A stretch of 64,000 nucleotides of DNA from Pestalotiopsis fici W106-1 (Eukaryota > Ascomycota > Sordariomycetes > Amphisphaeriales > Sporocadaceae): positions 186,001 through 250,000 of the forward strand of contig NW_006917102.1 of assembly GCF_000516985.1 (NCBI RefSeq), given 5' to 3'. The position numbers and the translations under genes are program-made. Position 1 is the first letter of the stretch. Each line of letters starts with the position of its first letter. Below are positions 45,872-57,500 of this stretch, one piece after another. The notes under the pieces were generated by a model, which did no database searches, was not told the origin of the DNA, and saw only the letters and a list, made by a program, of their open reading frames with translations.

Positions 45872-46667
45872 ATGTCGCAAATCCCTCTCAACTACGAAGC
45901 CTCTGCGGGCGATAGCCACAAGCAGACTGTCACCAGCCTGCCACCGGAAGTGGTCCAATGTCTCGAGAACGCCCGTTTCGTGAGTTATCCGCCTCGAATA
46001 TTGCTGCTTTTGATGATGATCTTCTCGTCTTTCCGATAGCTAGGTGACTGACCGAATCTGTTTGAAATAGCTTCACCTGGCTACCTGTACAGATAACCAG
46101 CCGCACGTGTCACTCATGAACTATACCTATCTGCCGTCATCCCAGTTCTCCGCCATGCCCGTCATCATCATGACGACGAATCCGTCCTCCAAGAAGATGA
46201 ATAACGTGGTAGAAAACCCCAACGTATCCCTCTTGGTACACGACTGGGTATCGCACCGGCCGCCGACTCAGCACCGCCGACCGTCGGGTGGCTCGCCGGG
46301 CCCCGAGCACAGATCGAGCCTGGCCTCGCTGCTCCTGAACCTCAATACGAGCGCCATGTCGAGCATTAGCGCCACCATCAACGGTACCGCCTCGCTCGTA
46401 CCGCAGGGTTCCGAAGAGGAGAAGTTCTACAGGGAACAACATTTGGAAAACAACACGTTCGATTCCGAAGGCGGCGTCCCGCCATTCCACCAGCAGGCTC
46501 AGGGTAACCAAGAAGATGGGGGAAGGAATTGTTTCGTTGCGGGTGAGGAGGTTAGAGTGATTCTCGTCAAGATCAAAGATATCCGGACGAGTGATTGGAA
46601 GGGTGGTGTCCAGGATTGGGTCTTGGCGAGCGAAACGGATTCTACAACTGTTAATGGCATCCGGTAG
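45872..46667 (+). CDS. Pyridoxamine 5'-phosphate oxidase-like FMN-binding protein
   Basis: Exons 45872-45979 and 46071-46667 give 234 aa, phase 0. The first exon (MSQIPLNYEASAGDSHKQTV, then LPPEVVQCLENARF) is the conserved N-terminus, and after splicing HLATCTDNQPHVSLMNYTYL forms the first strands of the FMN split barrel. MTTNPSSKKMNNVVENPNVS is the typical fungal loop that contacts FMN phosphate, followed by LLVHDWV. The insertion with HRPPTQHRR is low in complexity. The C-terminal VRVILVKIKDIRTSDWKGGV ends the domain. It resembles yeast YLR456W/YPR172W. True PNP oxidase activity is not implied, since the substrate Arg/His set is not evident. Cytosolic. Confidence 0.88.
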
Positions 46668-47892
46668 ACAGGAATGTACAAAACAAGATTCCATGACAGG
46701 TCCTATAATACATATCATTCTGGCCAAATTCGTTTGTCATGATTGAGTCCACCTAACATGGATGAATATTTTTCTGTCCTCTTCGTGAGGCATATCTGGT
46801 CTCGAATTCGGAATCCTAGGAGCGACGTGCACCACTTCTGTATTGATGAAATTCGATTCCAAGTGGACCATCTTCTTTTGAGATACAGGTCTACTCCGAA
46901 TGATACAGTGCCCTTGATGTGCCGCGTGTAATAGGCGCGTGCTCATTGTAGACTTGCCTGATTGGGCTGGCTGATAGAGCGTGGAGTCAAAGGAATGGTC
47001 ACTTCTATAGCGACTTCTCTGTTGCACCAACTCGATGTATGCCTCGGCATGCAACCTTTTTGTAAGTGATACTGAGGCTAATACACAGACCATTTCTGTA
47101 TAGCGGTTGGTCAACTTAGGCCCAGATGCCGACGACTTCTCCTATTCTTAGCACTTTAAGAAGTTGTCATTTTGCGTCTAGATTGCTTGACGGGATAATT
47201 CAAGTTGAGAGAAGGGAGTGGGGGGAAACACTACTCTAAAGTAACAATATCGCTTGGTTATGGGGACGTATCGTGAAGCACACGGGCCATCATCAACATG
47301 TTGACTATATTGGGATTTTTTGTATCTCCTCAAAAGTTGTCAAAACATTCTATTGAATCGGCGCTGCTGCTAGAGAAACTCGCGCACAGAAATCATCTAA
47401 ATGCGTGTTACTATCAACGCAGGTTGTATACGGAAAAGTCCCCGTTCGAAGCGACACTTCTCTAGAAGATCATTCAAAGATGGGCCAATCCCATATTATG
47501 TGATCTCTTATTCGCTCGCTCGCTCCATGTCCGACATTGACGGTCCTGTGACGGCCGAATGAACCTCTATCCAAGTCGTAGAGCGGTCCAGTTCGGCGGC
47601 ATTGTAACCACATACCCGGGATGGGAGTCGCATCGGAGAGATGACAGGGGTGCCGAGCTCTCTATGCGAATGATTGACAACCAATCACAGCTCTCTGATT
47701 ATTCCCTCCACGCGCGTTATGCATCTGCGGAGTTGAGGTTCCTGAAAAGGAAATTATAAAAGTCGTGATATTAGTCGAGCAAACAAAGTGCACGTATTAT
47801 AAGATGGACTCGATTCTGAGGATCGAAAGACTCTCAAACGAATCAAACCTTGGAAATTTGCCTTACAATACATTGTCTAAGCTCCTAGCAAA
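46668..47892. other. Intergenic region upstream of peroxygenase gene
   Basis: About 1.2 kb. A 125-codon minus-strand ORF (46737-47114) has no motif. The right end contains a TATA element of the peroxygenase gene. Confidence 0.4.
47755..47761 (+). promoter_or_regulatory. Candidate TATA box of the peroxygenase gene
   Basis: TATAAAA about 130 nt upstream of the start codon at 47893. A second AT-rich site (TATTATAAG) is at about 47793. Confidence 0.5.
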
Positions 47893-48865
47893 ATGAAGTT
47901 AGTTGGCGCTCTCTCGATCGTGTTGGCTGCGCCAAGCGTTTTGGCCGACTTTGATACTTGGTCACCGCCAGGGCCAGACGATGGTTTGTCGTTACTATAT
48001 TCACTCGTCTTGATTGTGTTTTCAAGGTCTAGCAGCGCAACTGACTGGCACTACACATTTAGTACGGGCACCTTGCCCCATGCTCAACAGTCTGGCAAAT
48101 CACGGATTCTTCCCTCACGATGGCAAAGACATTACGGAGGACGTGACCATCGCGGCCCTCGCAGACGCCTTGAATGTCGACAAATCGCTGAGCCAGTTTT
48201 TGCACGACAAGGCCGTCAGCACAAACCCGACTCCAGGCGCAACGACCTTTTCGCTTAGCGACTTGAGCAACCATAACATTCTGGAGCACGATGCTAGTCT
48301 AAGGTGATTCAAGATATAATATCAACATCATTAGCGTCTCTCGCGGATTGCTGATTTGTGTGTGAAACCAGCCGTGCAGACTACTACTGGGGCGATGACC
48401 ACACCTTTAACGAGACCGTCTTCAATGAGACACGATCGTACTGGACTGACGAGACGGTGACGGTCGAGATGGCTGCCAATGCACGCCTGGCGCGCGTCCA
48501 TAGCTCCATTGCCACGAATCCGAGCTACAGCATGAGCGACCTGGGCAACGAGTTCAGCCTGGGAGAGACGGCAGCGTATATCATTGCCCTGGGCGATCGG
48601 GACGACGCAACTGTACAAAAGAGCTTTGTAGAGTACCTTTTCGGTGAGTCGTGATGTTCGAGTCGACATGTTGCCTGTAATGGCGACTAACAGCAGTACA
48701 GAGAATGAGCGTCTGCCTCTCGAACTAGGATGGGCAAGACCCGGAGAGCTCATTGATATTGGGGATGTCCAGGACATGCTTTTCCGTGTCATTGATGCTA
48801 CCGGTAGTGATGCTGCAACCGTAGACAAGTTGCGAAAGAGAGGAGGATACCATGCAGGTCTATGA
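47893..48865 (+). CDS. Secreted short heme-thiolate peroxidase (chloroperoxidase / unspecific peroxygenase family)
   Basis: Four exons (47893-47983, 48063-48303, 48372-48643, 48702-48865) give 255 aa. The signal peptide is MKLVGALSIVLAAPSVLA. The heme-thiolate motif set is complete: VRAPCPMLNSLANHG with the axial Cys35, NHNILEHDASLSR with Glu105-His106-Asp107, and NEFSLGETAAYI with a candidate acid-base Glu176. PCP, EHD and E in this order mark the short (group I) peroxygenases, which oxygenate hydrocarbons or halogenate with hydrogen peroxide. NHT/NET-type sequons suggest glycosylation. The C-terminus (ELGWARPGELIDIGDVQDML) is also family-typical. Whether it acts mainly as peroxygenase or haloperoxidase cannot be told. 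A Zn2Cys6 regulator gene follows on the same strand. Confidence 0.92.
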
Positions 48866-49650
48866 TGTGCGGTATGATGGATTTCCGTGGCTTGGTAACA
48901 TAGTAGATCCAAATGCAAGTAAAACCGGGCCTACTAGCACCTCATAATACAATGTCATTGTAGTATCAATCTGCAAAATGGACTGCCCAAAGAGGTTCCG
49001 TGATCCAGATAATTTGAAGTATCTGAATGGTTTTTTTTTTCTCCAATAATCCCGTGCCGTTGTCTTTGTTTCTGCACTACCAAAGGCATTTCAAAGTCAC
49101 TAGACTCTCTCGCCCATAAATGCATGCGCTCTTTGTGGCAACGGAATCAATCCTCGGCGGACCATTGTAAACATTCCATGGTCATCAGGTTGATGATGCT
49201 CAATAACAAAAGTATCGTTGACTTGAGGACAATGTTGGAGAAGATGGGGGCAGTCAAATACAAAAATCGGTTATATGAGCCAGCAGACCCTCATTCCCCC
49301 AAATGGTATAGCAGGACTTGAGGTGCTTACCCATGCTACACTAGTGCGGGTTCTCCAGATCGATCGTACTAAAGATTACCATTTAATTGATGGTAATTCG
49401 GTGACTTTTAATTTTTCATCTCCATTAAATAAGATGGAGGCAGTCTGCTGTAGTGTATAGTCGACAGGCAAGCGCCGCCAACCCATAACGGATGCGGGGC
49501 CGGACTGATGAGTTCTACTGGTGAGTCAAGCAGAGACATGGGGGGTGACTCCCGCCGCTTAGTTTTTTTTCCTCTTATAATGCGCCGCGTACGTACATAC
49601 AACATTATGCATTGCTGCAAACAACATCGCATCCTCTGGTTGTGTCACCA
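48866..49650. other. Intergenic region between peroxygenase and regulator genes
   Basis: About 780 bp. A 9-T run and small ORFs occur. No gene is supported. Confidence 0.4.
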
Positions 49651-51880
49651 ATGGACTCTACAGAAGAGCCGCCATTCCCATTGCCGCGCAGGCTCAATGG
49701 ACGCCTAGCAGCGTGCGATCCGTGTAGGCTGCGAAAGGTCGCCTGCGATCATACCCGTCCCATCTGCAACCGATGTCGGAGGAGGGCCAGCGGCTCAGAA
49801 TGTGTCTATTCAGAGCCCGATCCCAGGACGCGGCCGCTCAAGCCTCCGCGTCGACCAGCGCCCAATGCTTCACCTCTGCAGCCTTCGGGCAGTGATTTTG
49901 CGGAAAGGAGTCCCCAGGAGAGGCCACTGTCGTGGTCCAGTCAGTCTGGGTCCAACACGCCCACCCACGACCGTGGCTATCTGGGAGCTACTAGCTTCGG
50001 CGCTGTCTTTGAGGAGGCTAGAAACAGCCTGTCGCTGCTCAGCGCGCTTGACTTGAATCAGACTCAGGTTGAGTCCAGGAGGGATGAAGGCAGTGTATTT
50101 TCCCGCGAACTGACGCCGCCGCTGCAAGAAATGTGTCTCTATGTGCTCCGCTGTCTGGCAGACCATCTCAGTGAGGACTGCGAACAACCTGACGATTCAT
50201 CGAGCGACCATCATGGCTGGGAAGATGAAGCCGTGGATAGGATAATCAATTCGCTCCGGCTGGCATTCGCGCACAGCCGCGACCAAGGAGAAAAGGGGCT
50301 GAAACTGATTGCCGAGAAGATATCCCACAACACGGAACGACCTCTACGAGACGACGTTTCCACCACAGAGGATTGGCTACGCCAGTTTTGTGGTGAAAAC
50401 CTTAGATGGGAATCTCTCGGTCTCCTGTGGGCGTACTTGCAGCGAATATCGGATATACTGCACTCCATTACCTGCCATCGATTCGATTGGCTTGCTGCAA
50501 AGTACTCGGCCAAGACAGGCCGGACCTGTCTTGACTACTGTGTCACCATATCGCGTCACCTCGCCGAGCAAAACACCCTGTTGCTCGATGTCGCCCGCCG
50601 CAAAGCGACCTTGGAGTCTATTATTTGTGGCGAAGCGCGTGAGTCCACCCTGATACCAAAGGTATGTGACTCATTGCTAATCTCACTTTTTAGGTGTACC
50701 AAGTTATGTCGCTTTTGGAATTGTGGTGACAATGATGACCTTTTTAGGACTTCACGTGCAACAGAACGATCCCCTTTATAGGCCAACCCTATGTTCTGAG
50801 CTACGTAGGCGCATCTTTGCTCAGGTGTTTGTCAGTGACAAGCTCGTGGTGTCATTCACGGGCCGCCCGCCTCTCCTGAGCCGACGTTTCTGCACAACAC
50901 CACTTCCACTAGATATTCGCGACGAGGACCTGGCATCTGGCCCGGACGTCTTGGATCGTGCTGTGGCTTCACTTGATCAAAATGGCTGGAACACAGATGG
51001 TGGTTTGTATTCGGCAACTCTCATCCGTGCTCGAACAATGATTGCCTACGTCCGGGATGAGTTGGTCGAGATTGCCCTCAGCCAAAACACCATCGTCTCG
51101 TTGGACCACTTGCAGTAGGTTATCTATTTTGAAATGCAACAACGACCATACTAACATATTCCCGCTCAGAGAGATCAGAGCGCGACAATACCAAATGTTC
51201 TCCGAGTTCCCCAAGAGCCTGATGTATCAGCATGAGGAGCTCATCGACCCAGATGTCGATGTTCGCAAGGTCTATGTCAAGGTCCTTCTCCACCTAGAAC
51301 ATCTGAAGAATATTTTCTTTGCTGAAAGATTACTGCTCCTGCACGGCCATGTTGATAGCAGTGATATAATAGTAACGAGTTTTGCTATGCTTAAGATGGT
51401 GCTTCTTTTCTGGACGCACCGGGAAAGATTCTCGCTTCCCTCGATACGTCGAGAGTTTGACTGGGATGTAAGTGAATCCACCCACCCCCCGAAATCTTTC
51501 TTGTATCACCAGGATCTTAAAAGTCACTTTAGGTTCTCGTGTATGGAGCACCGGCTGCTGGAATTCTCTGCTTGGAGTTACTTCGCCCAACCGTTCCTCG
51601 ACTTCATCCGAAAAATAATGAGGTGAGCCGTTCCAACATCATACAACAACTGAGTCTTCTAGTTGCTTTATTGGATTGGGTCAACCCTTCAGCTCCGAAT
51701 CGAGATCTCTGCGTTGACAGTCGCACAATCATTCAACGGGTGCTCGATCATCATCTCAACTTTGGGACGGATGTGACAAGTATGGGGCACACTCCAATGG
51801 ATTGGGGGCCAGTGTCGGTGCCGGATTTCAGTTTTGACCTTATCAACACATTTGATTGGGTGCGATCGGGTATGCAGTGA
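49651..51880 (+). CDS. Zn2Cys6 transcription factor (long form)
   Basis: Four exons (49651-50638, 50694-51114, 51170-51467, 51533-51880) give 684 aa. The binuclear zinc cluster lies at residues 22-51: ACDPCRLRKVACDHTRP followed by CNRCRRRASGSEC. A Pro/Ser-rich linker precedes the fungal middle homology region. After the first intron, VPSYVAFGIVVTMMTFLG, TLCSELRRRIFAQVFVSDKL and FTGRPPLLSRRFC are the conserved core of this regulator class. LVYGAPAAGILCLELL and FDLINTFDWV end the protein. An upstream in-frame Met at 49612 is possible; I prefer the Met at 49651 because the extra 13 residues are not regulator-like. It lies between a peroxygenase and an MFS exporter-like gene. Confidence 0.91.
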
Positions 51881-52254
51881 GCGACAGATTAGAGTCGTGA
51901 TTATTTGTTTCCTTGCGTGTTTGAGTATCCGGTATTCACTTCGATACTGGCAAGATTTATCCTGCCCAAGTTCCAGACGTCCCAATGCCGTGATTAAATA
52001 CAATTAAAGATGGGCACGTTCGAAGGATATACCGGACTTAATTTTAATTTATAATCACATCAGAGAATAAGTAACGTCCTTGAATGTCTAAGCCTAAGAA
52101 CCAGCTTTGCCGATTACCTGAACGCTATGCCCAAGCGAGGCGATCAAAGCATTCACGGCGAGGCTTATAGATAAGGAGTCGAAGATGCGTACTAGTGTTT
52201 TCAGATTATAAAGTTGATAGATTTCATTCAATACTATTGAATCAATTTTAGCAC
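51881..52254. other. Convergent intergenic region
   Basis: 374 bp between the regulator and MFS 3' ends. AT-rich, no feature. Confidence 0.45.
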
Positions 52255-53855
52255 TCAAACTCTTGGGATACTTTCCGCAGTGGCAAATGAGTCGTTCCCC
52301 AACACTTTGCCAGATTGCATAAAGCGACTGCGCGCTCTAATCTGTGGTCCCCAAAACAAAAGTGCAATAGGAGTGGCAGCCAAAATTGCTGATATAATGC
52401 CCAAAACTGTACTCGCCAGAGGAAACCCCAGCGTCGTGTACATGCTCTGAGCCGCGAGTGGCAGTAGACCAATAAAGGTATTCTCGCCCAAGACAACGGC
52501 GCCGATTGCGCTGCCCGCGTATACCGTGTAGGCATCAACGACGTAATGGGAGATGCCCACCACCACAACGGTGGATCCAGCTCCAACCATGACGAGACCG
52601 ACCACGGGCGCTCCCCAAGTGACGCTCGAAAAGGAAGTCCACGCATAGACAAACATGCCGCCCGAGACTCCGACGAAGCCGCCCAATATGGCCGAGTATA
52701 GCCGGGCCTCGGGGATTGGCGTGTTTGGCGACTCGGTGTTGCGCCGGACCGATGAATAATACCAGTGGTCGGTACTCAGGCAGAAGAGCCAACCGAGCAC
52801 CTCGCCCACGACAAGAGAGACTTGGACGTAGCCTGCTTGAATAGCGTCCCACCCATACAAGCTGGTAAAGACGAGCTCCACCGATTGGGTAAAGAGGTAA
52901 ATGACGCCAAAGCTAAAGGCCGACCACAGCGTAGCGACAACGAGAACCGGCTCGTTGGCCAGCATGTACAAGGGCCGCTGCACGCTGCGCTTGATGATGT
53001 CGAGCACCGGCGTGCGCTGCAGCTCTTCTCTCGTATAGGCATTCTTGCCTTGCCGACGCAACCTCTTTGCGCGCTGTTCCAAAATGACGGATCCTCGTGA
53101 CTCGGGCATGGCAACGAGGAAGAGTGGGAAAAGCGCCGCCGTCCATATTGTTTCGATATGGCCCGTCCACCTCCAGGGCAGGTACTGCAAGATAACAGCA
53201 CCAATTACAGGGCCCAGACTGCTCCCACACATGTAAAATACAATGTATGAGCTCATGGGAATCGTCCTCTCTCGATACCCGTCGAACAAATTGGACGCCA
53301 CGCCAGCGGCCGTGTTGGCGAGCAAGGAGGCACAACCACCGCTAAAGAAGCGACAAATGACCAAGGTCGCAAAGTTGCGGGCAAAGCCAATGGGTATGAG
53401 GAAACACGTAAAAATAAAGTACGTCAAGAGAAAAGCCGGTCGTACGCCAAAATCCTCCATCAGGGGCAGCAGGGCCAAAGAGAAGAGGGCGCCGCCCAGA
53501 GCCCACGACGTCACGGGCCAGTAGGAATGCGGAAACAGGGACTCGTTGATGTGAAAGTCTGCATCAATCTCCAAATGGGCCGTCGTGATGATGGAGCCAT
53601 TAATGATGCAACTAAACGTTGCCAATAAAGCGAGACTGGTGGCTAGCCATTTCCGCCTCGTGGGCCAATTAAACGGGTTCTCGGGGTCATCTGGACCTGA
53701 CCAATCAACAACAACAACGACACCCTCTTCTTCTATACATGATGGTTAGTGGTGGTCACGACAGAGACACGAGGACGTTGAGCTTTTGCAATATTACCAT
53801 TGGACGGTCCCGAGTGACGAGCTGGATGTTGAACCTCCATGCTGCAACCAGACAT
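52255..53855 (-). CDS. MFS transporter, drug:H+ antiporter-1 type
   Basis: Exons 53855-53798 and 53732-52255 with a 65-bp intron (branch CACTAAC, acceptor TATAG) give 511 aa. The short first exon (MSGCSMEVQHPARHSG) joins an acidic stretch and the hallmark DWSGPDDPENPFNWP, which in this family immediately precedes TM1. About twelve hydrophobic segments follow. GFARNFATLVICRFFSGGCA and the motif-C-like SSLGPVIGAVILQYLPWRW are typical of DHA1 antiporters, and a large central loop contains the basic LEQRAKRLRRQGKNA. It would export or import small organic molecules at the plasma membrane. Substrate is unknown; the neighbours are a Zn2Cys6 regulator and, on the far side, destroyed repeat DNA. Confidence 0.92.
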
Positions 53856-54478
53856 TTCCAGCCCGCCTATTCAAGCCCGGTGGCCTCGGATGGATGGATG
53901 GAGCTCAAATATCCAGACGATTGGAGGCGACAGGTTCGAATCAAAAAGTTAAACACAACCAATCACTTTGTGCACAGCACTTGATTTCGTAGGCAACAAT
54001 AACCTACTTGTGCTTGCAGAGTTGACCAGAGTAGGCTCTGACGTAATGTAGGTATTGATTCAGACAGAGAAGAAGACCGCGAAGAAAGGTTCATGAGCAA
54101 TTACACAGGTCGTTGATCACGAACTGAAAACTTGATTTTCAGGGGACGTCCAAAGGAGTCGAGCACGCCATGGCCACTGCAATAGCGCTGCAATTGTATA
54201 ATTGATGCATCATGGAGTTTTGTAAAAATTTGCAAGCCCGCAAATCACAGCACCGAGTGCACTGTCTGCCTTCCATGTTCGTGGGTTTTCTTATACGTAA
54301 ACCGGCAGGCTAGCCGCTGTGGAGAGAAGCTGCTTAGGGCGAATAGCGCCCGCTGTTGGCCACCGCTGGCCATTGCTCACTTGGCGGTGTCGGGGGGTCG
54401 AGTTTAGGATCTCCGACTAGAGAATTGAGTCAGTTTAGCAGATGGTCCGGCTTCTCTTCCGGAGGTTTTTCGTGGGCA
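53856..54478. other. Promoter of the DHA1-type MFS gene, left flank of the RIP block
   Basis: About 620 bp of normal base composition running up to the sharp AT-rich boundary. A TCGTGG word at 54470-54475 also occurs at 61376-61381, just outside the other end of the block. No gene is seen. Confidence 0.45.
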
Positions 54479-54537
54479 GGGGTCAAATTTAGTGTGGAGG
54501 GGTTAGAATAAAATTTTTACCAGGGGGTCAAAATTAA
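54479..54537 (+). repeat. Left terminal inverted repeat of the RIP block
   Basis: Begins GGGGTCAAATTTAG and ends with a second GGGGGTCAAAATTAA. It pairs with 61309-61369. Confidence 0.8.
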
Positions 54538-57500
54538 TTGCGCTATAATACTGTATAAATGCATATATAAAATTTATATAGCGCTTATATATATTAATAT
54601 ATATAATTTTAAAATGGTAAATAATATTACAATATTTTAATTTATAGGTATATATTTAAAATATATCGTAAAATCGTGAAAATTTCTATAGAAAATAGGG
54701 CTATAGCTAAAGCTTTAGGCAGAAATAAACTAAACGTTAGCTAGGACTAGCTAGCGGCAGCCTAGCTAATAATTTAGCTAGCGCGGTTGCGATTTTATTT
54801 TAAATTGCTTTTACGGTTGCTATTATTTTTTTTTAAAAAATTAATAATTACGTATAATAACGTAAATATTCTTTTTCGTTTTTTAGCTATGCGCGCATAT
54901 ACTAAGCTTTTAGCAAAGCGTAGGTTTATTCGTTTTATAAATATATTTTTTATTTACGTTTTATTTATTTTTAATTGCGTTTACGTATATACGTAGGTAA
55001 ATTTTGCGGTATTCCTCGTAATACTGCTAATTTTTTACATAGGAAGCTGCTATTTAATTAGCTATTACGTACCTGCTAATTCGCGTTATAAAAGCAATTT
55101 TTTATAAAAAAGCAAGCGCGTTTTAAATAATTAAATCTAATATAAAATATTAAATATACGCTAAAAATATCCGAATAATTAAATAATATAATAAAATAGC
55201 CTATTTATAGCCTGCTTTTTTCGGTAAATTTTTTTTTTTTAAATATTTTAAATATATGCTAAAAAAATTTAAATAACGCAGCTATTCGTATTACTAGTTT
55301 TTTAATTAATTACGGTTAGCATTTTAATATAGCTTTAAAATTTATTAGGTATTTATTAAGTATATGCTAAATTGGCTTAAAAATTCTTAGGACTTATCCC
55401 GAATAATAATCCCGATTAATAGCTTTTTAATAAATATATTTAGAGTATATATTAAATATAAATTCCTAATATATTATATAAAATAAGCTTAAGCTATTGC
55501 TAATAATTAGCGCTTTTTTATTATTATTTCCGCTAAAAACGTCGGTATGCTTTTTATATTTTTATTTTCGATTTAGTATATATTAAAAATAAAGATTTTT
55601 CCCGCTTTAACGATCCCGAGATTTTGTTTATTATAAACGCTAGAGTATAAATAATCCGATTTTAATATATTTTAAGCATATGCTAAGAAATAATAGTTAT
55701 TATATTAATATAAATGGTTCCGGCATTATATACGGTATTATTTTTAGTATTTAGCCCATTATATATTAGAAATATATTAAGAATTATTACGGTTTATATT
55801 AATTTGTTTAAAAAAATTGCGTCGTTATATCCGTTTTATTTACTTTAATATAAATAAGTTTATACGAAATTCGATTTCGTTATAATATATGCTAAAAATA
55901 ATAATTAATAATATTTTAAGATAAAATATTACTTTAGCTAAGCGTATTGCCGGCGATAAATAGGTTTTTAAAAAATTATTAATATATACTAAGTTAATTT
56001 TTTATAGCGCTTTAAAGTATATTATTTTATATAAGCTTTAGCGTAATGCTATTTTTATTAATAAGCCCGGGTAAATTTCTTTTTTCGGGATATTTTAAAT
56101 ATATATTTATAATATTTTTAATCGTAGTTTTGCCGGTAATAAAATAAATATATATGCTATTATATTTAAATAAATCGCGTAAATATTTTTAATTTTTATT
56201 AAGCTTATACCGGATTAATAATTTTAATGCTAATAATCCTACTTTTCGCTAATAATAAGGCTTTCGTTTTTATTATAAAATAAATTTAGTATATTTTTAA
56301 GTTATAATTTAATATAAATAATTTTTATTAGTATTTTCTAAAATATTAAAAAATAGGAAAGGGAAAAGATTTAATATAATCTTTAAAAATATTAGATTTA
56401 TTTTTAATTTATTCCCTTAAATAAATCTATTTTTTAGAGTTTTTTATTTTTTTAAATTTTAAATTTTTAATTTTATTCCTAATTTTCCTATTTAAAATTC
56501 GAAAACTATTTCCGAATTTAGCCTTTTTTTTAGATTTTTAAATTCCGAATCCGATTTCGACTTTTTTTCCCTTTTTCCCGAATCTCCGAAATTATTAAAT
56601 TCCTTTTTTATAGCTCGGAATATTCCGAATATACTTTCGGCTTTACCTCGATTTATAATATTTCCGTTACGGCGTTCGCGGAAATTAGTATTAATTTACG
56701 ATTTCTTTTTTAATTTATAAAATTTTTGCTATAATTAGTATATATTTATAATATTTTTAAATTTAGCTTTATATTTCGGCTAGCTAAAAGCGTTTTATAA
56801 ATATATTTATTTATATATCGTAAATATATGTTAAATAAATTTTTAGCGTTCGCTTTTAAATCACGACGACGACGAGATTTTTACTAAAAAGCGTGCCCGT
56901 AAATTTATATAATTTTAGCATATTTTAAACGTAAACTAATAATATAATTAGCCAAATTTAAGATTTTTAGTGCCGGCAAAAAAAAGCCCGCTGCTTTTTC
57001 GTTTAAGCGTAAATTCGAAATTTTTAAGTTATTTTAAGTATATTTTTATTATATTTTTAAGCGTTATTCGCTTTATTATTGCTTTTGTTAAAATTTAAAT
57101 ATATTATTGCTAAGCGTGGTCCGAGTATATATTTAATATTATTCGTTTATTACGGAATAGGTTTAAATTAAAGGCAATATAATTAAAACCGCATAAATAA
57201 AATATATATTTAGCGGATATTTACGGATTAATAATAAAAATTAGGATAAATTTAATATAATTTTAGCATATGCCTTTATTATAATTAAATTTATAATTTT
57301 TATTTTGTATAAAAAATTATATTATTAAAAATAATAAATAATATTTATTTAAAATATTTTTAATATATGTTTTTTATATTTTTAATTTCGTTTTGCAATT
57401 TCCGTTTACGCAATTTTAATTTAAATCGGTTTCGTTATTTTTTTAATTTTCGAATTTTTTTACGAAAAAAATCGTTTTTATTATTCCTAAAGTGTCGACG

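Noticed and set aside
47893..53855. A classical secondary-metabolite gene cluster
   Set aside because: No polyketide synthase, NRPS, terpene synthase or prenyltransferase is present anywhere in the window.
53925..53950. A GGTTCGAATC word resembling a tRNA B box
   Set aside because: No A box, no acceptor-stem pairing and no cloverleaf could be built around it.
54787..54996. A 69-codon Phe/Leu/Lys-rich frame inside the RIP block
   Set aside because: It has the composition expected of AT-rich mutated DNA and no motif. The same holds for the 72-codon frame at 57367-57585.
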